From Prorocentrum cordatum (Eukaryota; Sar; Dinophyceae; Prorocentrales; Prorocentraceae), in contig CAUYUJ010000735.1 in the NCBI GenBank assembly GCA_963575745.1, positions 45,967 through 109,966 of the forward strand: 64,000 nt of DNA. Reading direction: 5' to 3'. The notes under the pieces were generated by a model, which had not been told where the DNA came from, did no database searches, and saw nothing but the letters and a program-made list of their open reading frames with translations. Positions 21,301 to 30,245 of this stretch are shown here, piece by piece; the stretch's first letter is position 1, and each line of letters starts with the position of its first letter. Both the position numbers and the translations under genes were made by a program.

Positions 21301-22455
21301 GTGGAGAAGAAGGATAAAGAGAAAAGGGGGTGGACAAGCTAAGTGCGCCCACGCCCCATCTGGCATCCGACCCCTCCCCCCCATCCCTTTCCAATTGCGC
21401 GAATGCGTTCTCTATCCGCGGACGCGTGCCATAGACGACCTGCAACCCCCCAAAAAATGAAAGCATAAAAGAAAACATCGTGACATGCGCATTCGGACAA
21501 TGGAAGCTGCGTGCACAGGAGGAGGAGGTGGCGGGTGAGCAGGAGGTTGAGCGGGAGGAAAAAGACGAGGACGAACATCAGCAGCAGGAGCTGGAATGGC
21601 AGGCGTATGAGGAACATGAGGACCAGGGGAACGCGGAGGAGGAGAAATGAGGGGAACGACAGGCTGAAGAAAGACTCGGCTTCGGAAAAGGGGCCCGCAC
21701 TGGGGTGAGAGCGCAATTCGGACGAGCGCCGATCCGAAAATGAGGCCCACGCTGCAGCGGGAGCTCCATCTTGAAGCACCGAAAACAAGCGGAATGTCAA
21801 AGAACGTGAGAAAACAAAACAACTTGGGAGATCATGTGCGTTAAACCAGAAAGACACCAACCCAAAAAATATCAAGCGGAGAAGGCCGAGTATCTTCCAG
21901 ACGGAGTCAGGGGCGAGAGGTGTCGATGTGATGTTTGTTTCACCACAAGCGGTTCTGCCTTGCTGTAGGCAAAAAGGCTAAGCCCTCCCTCCGCCCTAGC
22001 GTCGGGAGGGCTTGTACCAGTAAGCGGCGTCGGGAAGAGAGGTGGGCGGATGTGGCCGCAGTGAACTTCAACGCTGCTACTCTTCAGTTTCCCTCCTCAT
22101 CCCCCCACTACTCCGCCCGCCCACGCGGTCGGCGGGCGCGCGCAGAGAAAAAGCGCAGACCTCCTTTGGAGGCACGCGTGATCTGTAGATCAGATCACCA
22201 CGGGATCTTCGCCCCAAGAAAAAAGGGCCCCCCACCCGAGGTACCAAAATAAAGGGGGCCGACCCCCTCTGGAGGCGGTAGCGAGACGCGGACGGGCGCG
22301 TCGCGGGTTCTTTGCCCCGAAAGTCCTGCACAGGAAGGCGACGCGGGCCGGGGCTCAGCCGTCTGCGGGATATTCGCCCCGCGCCGCCCTCCACCCGAGG
22401 GTAAAAATATTCGGCGGAGACTCCGCTCAACGATGCCCTCCACAAGAGGATTGGA
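21300..22455. other. No gene recognised; weak repeated GGGATCTTCGCCCC modules
   Basis: Purine-rich text at 21510-21680 (GAGGAGGAGGTGGCGGG, AGGAACATGAGGACC). From 22140 to 22440, three loosely similar modules carry GGGATCTTCGCCCC, GGGTTCTTTGCCCC and GGGATATTCGCCCC followed by CACCCGAGG-like text. These may be the remains of a roughly 100-bp tandem repeat. No coding motif was seen. Confidence 0.4.
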
Positions 22456-23715
22456 TTAAAAGAAGGCAACATGCGCGACACCGCCCGCGCCTGGTCGGGG
22501 GGGCGCCGCCCCCTTCTCATGCCGCTGGCCGCCGCCGCCGGCGGCGCCGCTCGCCCCCGGGCCGCCTCGGGGCCCGTCCTTCGGGGTGCCATCGGCAAGG
22601 AAACGAAGGCACGGATTGTCCCGGCGCCCCTCCTGGAAGCGCAGGCGGCACGCGTTGCGCCCCGGCAGCGCCGAGGGAGTGCCCCCCGGGGCGAACTGGC
22701 CCGCTGCGGGCGCGGAGGCGCCGCCTCTGCGCGGCTCCTTGGGTCTCTCGCTGACCACGCCGCCTCTCTCGCCCTTGCCCTTGGCCCCCTTGCCCTCGGC
22801 GCCCCGCTTGCCCTTCGCGCCTGGGCCCGCGGCGGCGTAGCTCGCGCCCGAGCCCCCCCCCCCGCCTGCCGCGGCCGCGTCGGAAGCCAGCCTGCGGCGG
22901 GCTGGCACCTCGTAGCGCGCTGGGGCAGCTTCTTCGATCTCCGCCATCCTCCGCGTCGTCACTGCGACCCTCTGCAGAACGAGGCCGAAGCTCCTCAGCT
23001 GCGCGACCCGGCTCGGTAGCGACGCACGATCGCCCCCGATGCTCGCGCCCTCGCCTCCTCCCGGCGGGCCCGCCCCTTGCGCGGCTGCCCCGCGCGGTCG
23101 GAGCGGCAGGCGGCCTGCCGGCCGAGGGCCAGTGTCCAAGAGCTCCAGTAGGCGGTAGCTGCAGGAGGCTCCTCCTGCAGGGCGACCGCGAGGTTCCATC
23201 TCGAGAACTTTTTTGCCGTCGCGGACCTCGCTGCTCCAACGCTCGGCCAAGTCCCCCAGGCCCCGCGCCGACGGGCGGGCCAACTGACCCGGGCACTCCA
23301 CCCGGCAGAAGTGCCCAAGCCAGAGCAGCCGCTGGCTGTCGCTCAACTCCAGCACCGCTTTGCGGTCGAACGCGAGCCGCCGGTCGCCCACTTCCGGGAC
23401 CTGCTCCTCGTCCGCCACACCCCCCCCCACCGAGCCATCGCCGCCGCGCTCCCGGCGCGCCCAGCACGCGGGCCCAGCCCCCGGACCGAACCGGAGCTCG
23501 CGCCCCGAGCCCCTGCCCTCCTTGCGCTCATTCCTCTCTTTGCGCCCCTCAGGGGCCAGGGCCGCGCCGCGCGGCGCCTGCTTCGCCTTAGGCAGCATGG
23601 CCGGCCCCTCCTTGACCACGCCGCGCTCCTCGCGGGGCGGCGCCCGACTGCGGCCCCGCCCCTCGCCTCCGCCGCCCGACGGGGGCGCCGTTTCCACGTC
23701 GCCATGGCTGGCCAC
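22456..23715 (-). CDS. Unidentified 419-codon ORF, possibly gag-like
   Basis: This is the longest uninterrupted frame in the area, 419 codons from the ATG at 23715. It is Gly/Ala/Arg-rich. A middle part looks protein-like (LELSDSQRLLWLGHFCRVEC, LAERWSSEVRDGKKVLEME). A basic Lys/Gly stretch (GAKGKRGAEGKGAKGKGERG) follows. The Cys-containing end (NACRLRFQEGRRDNPCLRFL) could be a decayed Cys-rich nucleic-acid-binding tail. It lies just downstream of the Copia RNase H on the same strand. In DNA this GC-rich, long chance ORFs are common, and other frames here are also open. I do not recognise a family; a gag-like role is only a guess. Confidence 0.25.
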   Translation of the reverse strand: MASHGDVETAPPSGGGGEGRGRSRAPPREERGVVKEGPAMLPKAKQAPRGAALAPEGRKERNERKEGRGSGRELRFGPGAGPACWARRERGGDGSVGGGVADEEQVPEVGDRRLAFDRKAVLELSDSQRLLWLGHFCRVECPGQLARPSARGLGDLAERWSSEVRDGKKVLEMEPRGRPAGGASCSYRLLELLDTGPRPAGRLPLRPRGAAAQGAGPPGGGEGASIGGDRASLPSRVAQLRSFGLVLQRVAVTTRRMAEIEEAAPARYEVPARRRLASDAAAAGGGGGSGASYAAAGPGAKGKRGAEGKGAKGKGERGGVVSERPKEPRRGGASAPAAGQFAPGGTPSALPGRNACRLRFQEGRRDNPCLRFLADGTPKDGPRGGPGASGAAGGGGQRHEKGAAPPRPGAGGVAHVAFF

Positions 23716-23899
23716 GGCGCAAAAACATTTGGCGGGGGGCGCGTGCGCGCTGGCGCTCGCTTAGGCCACGGCGGCTGCACGGCGCGGCTTGTCACGAGAG
23801 CGAGAAAGGAGGAGGCGGGGCGGAGGACTTCGTGGTTTCCCGTCGCCTGCCGCGGCGCCTCGCTCGATGGCCTGAGTGCTCATCTCGCGCGCTCGCGTT

Positions 23900-24641
23900 C
23901 GCCTCGCCCCCATGAGCTTCCGGACCTTGTCACTAAGACCACCTTTTGTTAACTCGTCTGATACCGTCCACCGGCGAGATGGCCACCCCAACCCAATTTG
24001 TTTCCATCTCTCTGCGGGCCGCGCGACACGTGTGACTTCAGGGCGGCGAGCCACGCCGCGTCGTGCCAGTCGTCGGGGGCGCCACCCTCGATCTTCACAT
24101 GGTCGCACAACCTCCGACAGTCGGTAGACAGCGTGAGCAGCATCTGTAACTCGCCGCATCCGCGCAGGGCCTCGAACAGGAGCGCCCGCATGCAGTAGGC
24201 CATGCCATGACCCACCAAACACGTCGCCGTCTCGGCGGAGAACGTCGACGGAACCACGCGGTGGGTCGCCCGGCTGCGCCAGTCCAGGATAGACGTCGGC
24301 AGCTCCTCCTGTTCTAGGCTGTCCAAGCCAGCTGCTGCGACTACTACTCCGGTCTGCGACCAGACCTTGTGACGATCGAACCTCTCGGGGTCCTCGTCCG
24401 TCTCCAGCAGCTCGCTGACGTTGCCGCACAGGGAAGAGCCATGCCAGCAGCCACTCCCATGCGGCCCTTGATCGGCACAATCCTTAATGCAGACGTCGAG
24501 ACTGGCTTCGACGTCCCCGATGAATGTGTTAAACTCCCGCGCGTCCGCATGGGTCGGTTCTTCCTGGGGCTTCTGGAATCGGTTCGTCTCGAAGGCCTTG
24601 TCCAGCCGGCACTGTCCGGCTAGCCCGTGCAGGGAGCCCAC
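23900..24641 (-). pseudogene. Copia RNase H domain
   Basis: Open for 230 codons on the minus strand. It contains ILDWRSRATHRVVPSTFSAE and TATCLVGHGMAYCMRALLFE, the S-T-x-x-A-E-x-x-A block of Copia RNase H. LSTDCRRLCDHVKIEG follows with the second Asp (T-D-C), then DDWHDAAWLAALKSHVSRG. A shifted frame completes the end with WTVSDELTKGGLSDKVRKLM, matching the usual A-D-x-L-T-K C-terminus. The order and spacing fit the family well. Confidence 0.8.
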
Positions 24642-24699
24642 CGCCCACTGAAAACTCCGCCCTACCGATCGGGGGAAGCGGCGCCCCCCCCTTCTCCGT

Positions 24700-25500
24700 C
24701 CACCCTCAGTTGACCTCGCCCAGGGGTCCGTCGATAAACTCTAGCATGCCGACTTCGACAATCCTCGGCCACTCGGCCGCAACGCACGGTGTAGAGGTCG
24801 CGATTGGCTGTCCTGCCACCACCGTCCAGGGCTCAAGCGGGAAACTCTCCTTGAGCTTGCCCTTCATGTTGCGCAGCATCGCGCTGCCATCGTGTGCAAT
24901 CGTACAATCATCAACATGAGCGATCAGCATCCCCGTGAGACGGTCGTCTTGGTAAACACAAGAAGAAAAAAGAAAAAACAATAAGAACAACAAAAAAAAC
25001 GCCACGTCCAGCTGCAACTGCCTCCAGCCCATTTCTTCGACCAGGGCCTTGCGGAAGGTGTTGAACCATGCTCGCGGAACGTCGGGCAGCCCTCATATCC
25101 CCTTTTCGATATTGGGCTACTGGCTCGGATCCAGCCCGGGAATGACCACCCCGTGGCTGTCGCACGCACAACGCCTCCCGACCCCGGCGTGGTTCCCCCG
25201 GTAGGAAGGCGCTCGAGATGTCACCGACCGCTAGCTGGGGAAGCCAACCGAGGTTCGCGGCCAGCAAAGCGTGGAAGCCGGATCGTGGCACGGTGGGAGC
25301 ATAGGTCTTCACCGGTCCCAGCTTCGCGTCGGGATCGCGAGGGCCCCGCGCGCACAGCCGCGCCTTTGCTTCCAGCAACAACGGCGCCCCAGCGCCGCGC
25401 AGAGCAGCGCTCTTGTCTTTTAGCTGCATGTCGCTGCCAAGGATCCTCCGACGGCCCAACGTCCGCAGCACTTCTTCCGACTCAGCTGGCTCCAGCACAG
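24700..25500 (-). pseudogene. Copia reverse transcriptase (RVT_2 type)
   Basis: The first frame (25498-24911) has KARLCARGPRDPDAKLGPVK, then TYAPTVPRSGFHALLAANLG and LAVGDISSAFLPGE. This is the classical R-L-V-A-R-G, Y-A-P-T, and D-I/V-x-x-A-F-L start of RVT_2. A second frame (25032-24706) has GMLIAHVDDCTIAHDGS with the two catalytic Asp residues. Between them, an A/G-rich run (24956-25005 on the plus strand) inserts a Phe/Leu-rich artificial stretch, probably an expanded microsatellite. At least two frame changes occur. Confidence 0.8.
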
Positions 25501-26600
25501 TCGCGCGCTTGTAGCGCAGCCACGGATCCCATTCCTTCTCTATGGCGGCGCGAAAGTTCGTGGCGTGCTGGCGCGATTTCCCTCCACGTCAGCTCACGGC
25601 CCTGTGTCTTACGGTCTAGCATGGCGGACCCCGTCCCCCTTTTGGTGCGCCGACATCACTTCGCGCGCGGCCCGAAAGCCAGATTGTTCGGACCCGTCTA
25701 TTCGCCGCACCGTCGCGGGCATCTCTACCGTGGCAAATGTCGCTTCGCGCCTCCGCTTCTTTTCTTCCTCGAACAGTACGAGCATTCGATCCGCGGGGGG
25801 CCAGATCACTTCCCTGGGATTCAGCATCTGAGCCCACCGAACTCGATGCTCGGTGCATCGCCATGTCCCTCCGTGCTTTTCGTCGGTGGCACGGAGCGGC
25901 CATTGCGCCGCGGGGTGCCGCCCCTCTGGTGTCACTCGGGCCCAGGCATCACACGGGCCCCGGACAGGCTGTTCCTGCTCGGTGAGCGCCCAGCCCGGGG
26001 CATTCGCGCACCGCACCAGCCGCGCGGGGAGGCCCGAGGGCAGGCCGCTTCCCTGGGCAGCCCCGGGATTCGCGGCAACATCATCCGCGACCTCGGCGTC
26101 CTCGATTTTTTCTGCCACTGGGCCGCCCTCCCTCGCCGAGGGCGGGGGCCCGTCGTCGGATTCTTCCCAGGAACAAGGACTCCGGCCGCCGCGATGTCCT
26201 TCGGCTCTGGGTTCAGGCCCGCGAGGTTCTCAAATTCCTCGCGACCCATCGCCTGGCGCATCTCGTCGAGCGGCCCGCGCAGCTCCCCATCCTCTGCCAC
26301 GTGCCCCCCCTGGGACTGAGCGGTCTTCGGTGTTCGGGGGCATCCAGAAACGGCCCCCCGCCGCGCTGCACCCACGCGCTGTCGTTCCTTCGGCCGAACA
26401 CCGTCGCAGGACCGCACCACTCGGGCTCGTTCACCCGGCGGCCTTATTTCAATGCGGAAGGGCCAGTAGAAGTGCACCAATTCTCCTTCGCTCCAGTCCT
26501 TGAGGTTGCCGCGGCTTCGCGCGGCTACTGCTCTCTGGACCAGCTCCTGGCACCGTGTCTTGATGGGGGATTGTTGACGGTTTTCGCGCATCTTGAGCCG
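25500..26600 (-). pseudogene. Copia post-integrase region and linker
   Basis: The minus-strand frame 26591-25932 reads SPIKTRCQELVQRAVAAR, then DWSEGELVHFYWPF and the text following it, which corresponds to the post-integrase region of dinoflagellate Copia elements. RGPLDEMRQAMGREEFENLA follows farther on. The linker frame 26118-25609 ends near VMSAHQKGDGVRHARP just before the RT start. This part normally has low conservation and identifies only the element type. Confidence 0.55.
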
Positions 26601-27200
26601 CCTGGTCAGCGGGCCACCTTCTTCGGTGACGCAAGGGGCGATAACTCGCCGCCTCCCCCTCGTGCCAGCACTCGCCCACCAGCTTCATCTTCTGTCCAAA
26701 CAGCAGTAGAGACGGGCTGTAGCCACACTGCCCCGGGAAGTGATTGAAAGCAGAAGCCGCCTCCCAGACGAGGGTCTTCACTTCGTCCAGACAGCTGCAG
26801 GCTCCGTGTCGGATGCTCTTCTCCATCGCGCTCTTGGTCTCCTGGATATCGCACCCCGCCATGCCCTTCTGCCAAGGCGCGCGCGCCGCTGTCGGATCGC
26901 AGGCGCTTCCGCCGCGCGAAAGGGCGCCCGCGAAACTGCCGCCCACAAGCCCCCGCTCGTTCTGGCGCGATCTGGCCGCGCGGGCCGGCCTACGACAACC
27001 GCGGCCACTCGCATCGCCCCCAGAGCTCCCCGCTGTTCGCGTCTGCGCAAGCCCGATGGCACAGCATCCCGTTGCCGCGTCCGGAACCGACAGGAACCAC
27101 CAGCCCTCGCCACCATGATCAGTAACATTAAACAGGTCTGCCTTAACCACCACGTTGAACGTCAGATCGTCTTCGCGCAGACGGGCGGGGCGACGGGGTC
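26600..27200 (-). pseudogene. Copia integrase core
   Basis: The minus strand reads FNVVVKADLFNVTDHGGEGW, then WFLSVPDAATGC, the strand 1-2 part with the first catalytic Asp (DLF). Later RAPWQKGMAGCDIQE and AASAFNHFPGQCGYSPSLLL with FGQKMKLVGE follow, as in the C-terminal half of rve domains. The glutamate expected after the P-W-Q-N-G-M motif is lost (AGC in its place), and the stretch around the second Asp is scrambled by frame changes. Confidence 0.75.
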
Positions 27201-27340
27201 GTTTGCGCGGCCGCTCGGCGCAGCTGGAACATGGCACCGGCAACGGCCACCTCGGGCCCCCCTGCGTTCGCAACCAGGCGCGCAAGGTCGCCCGGACTGG
27301 CGCATCCTGCGTTGATGCGTAGCCCCCTCAGGCGCCATGC
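27193..27340 (-). pseudogene. Pre-integrase zinc-finger-like region
   Basis: WRLRGLRINAGCASPGDLAR and LVANAGGPEVAVAGAMFQL match the usual pre-integrase pattern L-H-x-N-x-G-H-x-S-x-x-x-L-A-R-x-x-x-x-A-G. The His residues of the HHCC finger are replaced (I and C), and no paired Cys follows, so the metal site is lost. Confidence 0.6.
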
Positions 27341-27574
27341 GTTTTTCCACTGTATTTCCTGCCGTCGCGTCGGGGAATTGGAACGTGATTCCGTCCGGGA
27401 TGGCCGCTCCACTGTCTTCTCTGTCTCCCCGGGCCTCGTGCCGGCGCGACCCGACGCGGGGCCCCGCCCGAGCCAACTGATCCTTTCCGGCTCTGGGCCT
27501 CGGAGGAACCGTCGCAATCCACACAAGATCCGACTTGCCATAGGCCGCCGCTGCGCCTGGAACCGGCTGGCCGG

Positions 27575-28035
27575 ACCGCCCGCGGTCTTGACGACAGCGC
27601 GCTCCATCCGGACTTCGGCGGCGACATCCGCGCGCAGGCCGCCGCGCACCGTCTCGACCGACGGCCTGGCGGACAGCGCCGGGATGAGGTTGGCGTTCCG
27701 GATCAGCGCCCAGCCTCCGAATCCCTCCTGAGTCGCGACCACCCTCAACGCGAAGTCCTCCAACGCTCGTTGGTGCTCTCGGCTGGCTCGTTGCCTCCGC
27801 CAATCTGCGTTGCTTCCTACCAGCCTGGACTTCGTTGCCGTCGAGCCTCCGATCGGAATCTCGACCACCGCCAGCCTGGGTCTTACCTGCGCCAACATCG
27901 CAAGGGCGGCGTCTCGGTTCTCCCCCCGACTGAGGTCCCCGTCGCACGTCGTGCCCCACGGCCGCAGGCACCACTGGGCGCATTTCGATCCTATGCGACC
28001 GACCTCGCTAGGGCCACTGAAAAGCTCCACCGCGC
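27575..28035 (-). pseudogene. Methyltransferase-like domain of the Copia element, Cys lost
   Basis: The minus strand reads GAVELFSGPSEV (28036-28001), then RPWGTTCDGDLSRGENRDAA, LAMLAQVRPRLAVVEIPIGG and ADWRRQRASREHQRALEDFA. The layout (F-S/F-S-G motif, then L-D/D-x-x-x-G, then L-x-x-x-P-P-C, then a helical E-x-x-x-x-L-x-F block) resembles a degenerate C5-methyltransferase fold domain found in dinoflagellate Copia elements. Here the expected Pro-Pro-Cys reads Ile-Pro-Ile, so the catalytic Cys is absent. The frame itself is open for 590 codons from 28915, which includes non-domain sequence upstream. Confidence 0.5.
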
Positions 28036-28129
28036 CCACTCGATCGGCACCCCAGCGCCGTTGGGCCCGCTGGCCGCCACTGGACTGGCGAAGTGCGGGG
28101 GGATGAGCCAGGGGTGCTGCTGCTGCTGC

Positions 28130-29100
28130 TGCGAAAGGCTGAACCACTCCGCGGCGATCACAGCACCCACAAGTCCACCAGACAGTGCACGTGGTAGGCC
28201 CGGACTGGTGGGTATACTTTTTGGTCTGCGGCCGCGCGGCAACGGTCTGGCGGCGAGAGGCAATGTCCGGGGCGGGCGGCACAAAGCGAATTGGCGACCC
28301 CAACCGCCACGTTGGCAGGCCGGATCGCACCTGCACAACACGCGCGCAGTTGCACATGCACTGAACAAAATGCTCTGCATTCCCAGCAGACGCACCTAGG
28401 CGCCGCCCAGTAAACCAAAGTGCACAAGCGGCCGCGGGTGCGAGTGCAACGGAGTGAGTCGCCAGTGCGGCGCCAAACTCTAAGCAGCCAGCCCGGCTAG
28501 CTATTGGACACGAACCCGGAAAACCGGGCTGCCGGCGGTGGAAAACACTGGTGAGTATACTTTTTTGATTTGCGGCCCGCAAGGAGAAGTCCAGAGGGCG
28601 GCATGACCGAGGCTGGGGCACAGCGACAGATAATTGGCGCGAGAACGCGCGAAATGCACCTGCGAACAAATGAGGAAGAGAGGCGGCCACAATTGGGCAA
28701 CCATCGAGCACAAGCCAAACCCGCAGGTGGGGCCGGACCGAAACCCTGCCGGAGGCACGCAGACCCAAGCACAAGCCGCTGGGCGGATGCCAGCAGAAAA
28801 AGGCGGCAACGGATGGACAGACAGAAAACAGGCCAGACCCGCAGGTGGAGCACCGGCCGGCATCCAGAAGAAGAGGAGTGGGCCGGGGGGGCGCGAGCGA
28901 AGAAAAAGAGTGCAACGGGAGAAAGCGGCGGACTCACTCACGTGGCACCCAGTGCGCGTACGTCACCGCGGACGCCGATCACCCACCAAGCCACCGATGG
29001 GAGGGAGGCCAGTAGGCACACGTCAAGACTCCGAAGACCGGACAGGTGACGCACAAGGTAGGGCCTTCAGCCAGTGCCTCTACATCACGGCCCGCACTCA
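28130..29100. other. No gene recognised; duplicated ACTGGTGRGTATACTTTTT segment
   Basis: A roughly 34-bp segment, ACTGGTGGGTATACTTTTT followed by G-T-C-T-G-C-G-G-C-C-like text, lies at 28206-28240. It recurs at 28547-28582 as ACTGGTGAGTATACTTTTTT. Between them are purine- and C-rich texts. At 28700-28860, AAACCCGCAGGTGG-type words repeat about 135 bp apart. No coding motif was seen. Confidence 0.45.
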
Positions 29101-29109
29101 CACGGGCAA

Positions 29110-29640
29110 AGCCTGGGTGGGGTTATTTCAGCCGACCGCAGGAGAGGGAGCCCACGGGGGGCCGCGGGAACCGAAGCACGGCGTAGTGCCCCTCGGACCC
29201 AGGAGGTGGCACAAACCGTGGCCAGGGCCATCCTCTGCGAGCAGGGACAAGTGGGGCGGTGCCTTCAGCCGGTCGCCCCTGTCCGCCGCAGGCCGGCAAT
29301 GCGGCCAAAACCGCGGGCGGGCTTGCCTTAGCCGACCGCGCGGGCTACACGCCCATGAGAAGTGGGGGTCTAAAGTGGCGAAGACCGTCCCAGACGGCGA
29401 CGAAAGGGGAAGCCACTGCGCATAGCTGGACTTCAAGAGATGGGGCACGTGGAGGGGCCGCGGCCAGCGTCCTCGGCGTCCCGGCCCGCACTCGGCGAGC
29501 AAAGTGCCTGGTTAAAGCGTGACGAGGAGCGGTGGGGACACGCCTTCGGCGAGTCGACCCGGTTCTCCACGGGCCGGCAGCGCGGCCATTTCAGCCGACC
29601 GCGCGGGCTATGGGCCCACGAGACACGCGGGTGTCTATCG
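29110..29640. repeat. Diverged ~200-260 bp repeat with CAGCCGACCGCGCGGGCTA
   Basis: Copies of TTTCAGCCGACCGC with following G/C-rich text occur at 29126, 29262 (diverged), 29328 and 29588. The last two share AGCCGACCGCGCGGGCTA and CCCA(C/T)GAGA. Between the copies lie GTGGGG(T/A)... blocks also shared in part. Confidence 0.5.
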
Positions 29641-29845
29641 CAGTGGCGGGGGGTGTACCTCGATCCCAGGAGTAGCACCGGCCTGAGGCCGCGGCCCGCC
29701 GCTGCGGCGAAACAAACCCCGCCGCCGGGTGCGCCGACAGGTGTTGGCCGCACAGTGGGAACCCATCGGCCCTGGGGCCAGCCGCGACTGCCCCTGCCCG
29801 TGTGCGGCGGGACCTGCGATAGCCGCGCCTCTCGGGCACTGTGCT

Positions 29846-30055
29846 GTGGCGACGAGGAAGGGGGGTGGCAGCCGATAGCCGCTGGACTTGCGCGCAGAGG
29901 CTGCGGCGACGAGGAAGGGGGGGTAGCAGCCGATAGCCGCTGGACTTGCGCGTGGATGCGGCGACGAGGGAAGGGGAGATGCAGCCGATAACCGCAGGAC
30001 TTGTAAGCGACAGAAGAAGAGGGGGAGAGCGGCCGATAGCCGCAGAACGTTAGTC
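29846..30055. repeat. ~56-bp tandem repeat, four copies
   Basis: The unit is GGCGACGAGGAAGGGGG, then CAGCCGATAGCCGCTGGACT with a TGCGCG tail. Starts lie at 29848, 29905 and 29960, and a shortened copy near 30008. Confidence 0.85.
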
Positions 30056-30245
30056 AGAAGTGGGAACGCCCAAGGAGGAGGACGAGCCACGCCTCCGGGG
30101 GGCCCCCGCGGTACACGGGCGCGGCTAGCCTTCCATGAAGGGGGGCACCCGTTGCCCAAGGGAGCCCTAGGCCGTGCGCCTTGGGGGCCCCGGGCTGCGT
30201 CGGCCCCGGCATGGGCAGGGGGCCCCTGTCAGGCCAACTGCCGCG

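Larger units (their letters stand above)
23780..28130 (-). mobile_element. Copia-type retrotransposon with methyltransferase-like domain, decayed
   Basis: The minus-strand order from 28.1 kb leftward is methyltransferase-like domain, pre-integrase zinc-finger-like region, integrase, post-integrase and linker, RVT_2-type reverse transcriptase, and RNase H. Integrase before RT is the diagnostic Copia order. Frames change several times, so the copy is dead. No gag-protease part or LTRs were recognised, though a 30-bp direct repeat stands just upstream (28205 and 28547). The element sits in the kinase gene's long intron between exons B and C, in the same orientation as the gene. Confidence 0.72.
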
